A stretch of DNA of 64,000 nt from Clavelina lepadiformis. Lineage: Eukaryota; Chordata; Ascidiacea; Aplousobranchia; Clavelinidae. This document shows positions 63,463-64,000 of this stretch, in pieces. The stretch is from positions 5,952,977-6,016,976 of the forward strand of contig NC_135248.1 of assembly GCF_947623445.1 (NCBI RefSeq), written 5' to 3'. The notes beneath the pieces were generated by a model. It did no database searches. It was not told the DNA's origin and was given only the letters and a program-made list of their open reading frames with translations. Each line of letters opens with the position of its first letter. The stretch's first letter is position 1. The position numbers were made by a program, and so were the translations under genes.

Positions 63463-64000
63463 CTATAAAAAAAGAAATATTGTAAATTAATGCATGTGCC
63501 GTGAAAAGATATCTATGTTTAGTAGTATTTTAAAAGAAACTACTGGTATTCGAATAAAACATAATTTAGACTATATTTATATAAAAAGTAGTTGTAATCA
63601 TCAGGTCAATTCCTTTAAAAAGTTTGGTCAATGGAATGGTATGTTACTGTAATCTTTATCCTTAGATTGAGGAAATTATTTATGCATAACTTTAAACTAT
63701 TAGATTGTACGCTGCACACCTAAACTCTGGCTCAAAAGATGTTAAACAGTGCTTTTGTGACAGCTTAACTATAGTCCGAGAGCCAAGACAGGCTATCGTG
63801 CACTCCTATCACAACAAAACATCGTTAGATTTTTTGTTATTCTATGAATTGCCCCAAACATATTTAAGAATGGTAACGGTGAAATAAATCATTCCCGCAA
63901 TGCGTTTTTGCGTCATACCTATTTCAAGTCTTTTTTTGATTAGGCACCACTTTGAATGTACCACAAACTTTCAGGGCTCATATAAACTTTCCAATATCTA
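63463..64000. other. Right edge, upstream of the first recognised SLC35B1 exon
   Basis: The missing initiator exon would end in phase 2 before the A of 63462. No fitting minus-strand exon was found here, so it probably lies outside the window. Confidence 0.4.

Overview
The window is AT-rich animal nuclear DNA. Every recognisable gene is split by GT-AG introns with consistent codon phases, the protein families are metazoan, and most of the rest is transposon debris. The families (Frizzled, DAPP1, NOX2-type oxidase, SLC35B1, SLC16, class A GPCR) fit an invertebrate. My best guess is an invertebrate deuterostome such as an ascidian, but that is inference; nothing in the sequence fixes the species.

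Layout: (1) 716-2270, minus: first three coding exons of an SLC16/monocarboxylate-transporter-like gene that runs off or near the left edge. (2) 7681-12128, minus: a Frizzled Wnt receptor rebuilt as 10 exons and 653 residues, from signal peptide to cytoplasmic tail. (3) 16761-24938, minus: five exons of a DAPP1/Bam32-like SH2+PH adaptor; the terminal exons were not found. (4) 34876-36206, plus: a two-exon rhodopsin-class GPCR, the only gene on the plus strand. (5) 39553-52737, minus: a NOX2-like (CYBB) NADPH oxidase rebuilt as 13 exons and 573 residues. (6) 56997-63462, minus: seven exons of an SLC35B1-type nucleotide-sugar/ATP transporter; the first exon probably lies beyond the right edge.

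Between and inside these genes are LINE reverse-transcriptase remnants of two types, tRNA-like SINE heads, foldback MITEs, and several short hAT-like elements with 8-bp target duplications, one nested in another. Two elements stand out. One, at about 31.5-32.15 kb, has inverted arrays of a 14-bp motif and a perfect 19-bp hairpin in its centre. The other, a 2.0-kb TIR element at 57997-60018 inside an SLC35B1 intron, carries a frameshifted ORF of a repeated, poorly characterised protein family.

There is no operon-like arrangement. Frizzled, DAPP1 and the NOX2-like oxidase act in signalling and innate-type responses in other animals, but nothing here shows that they are co-regulated.
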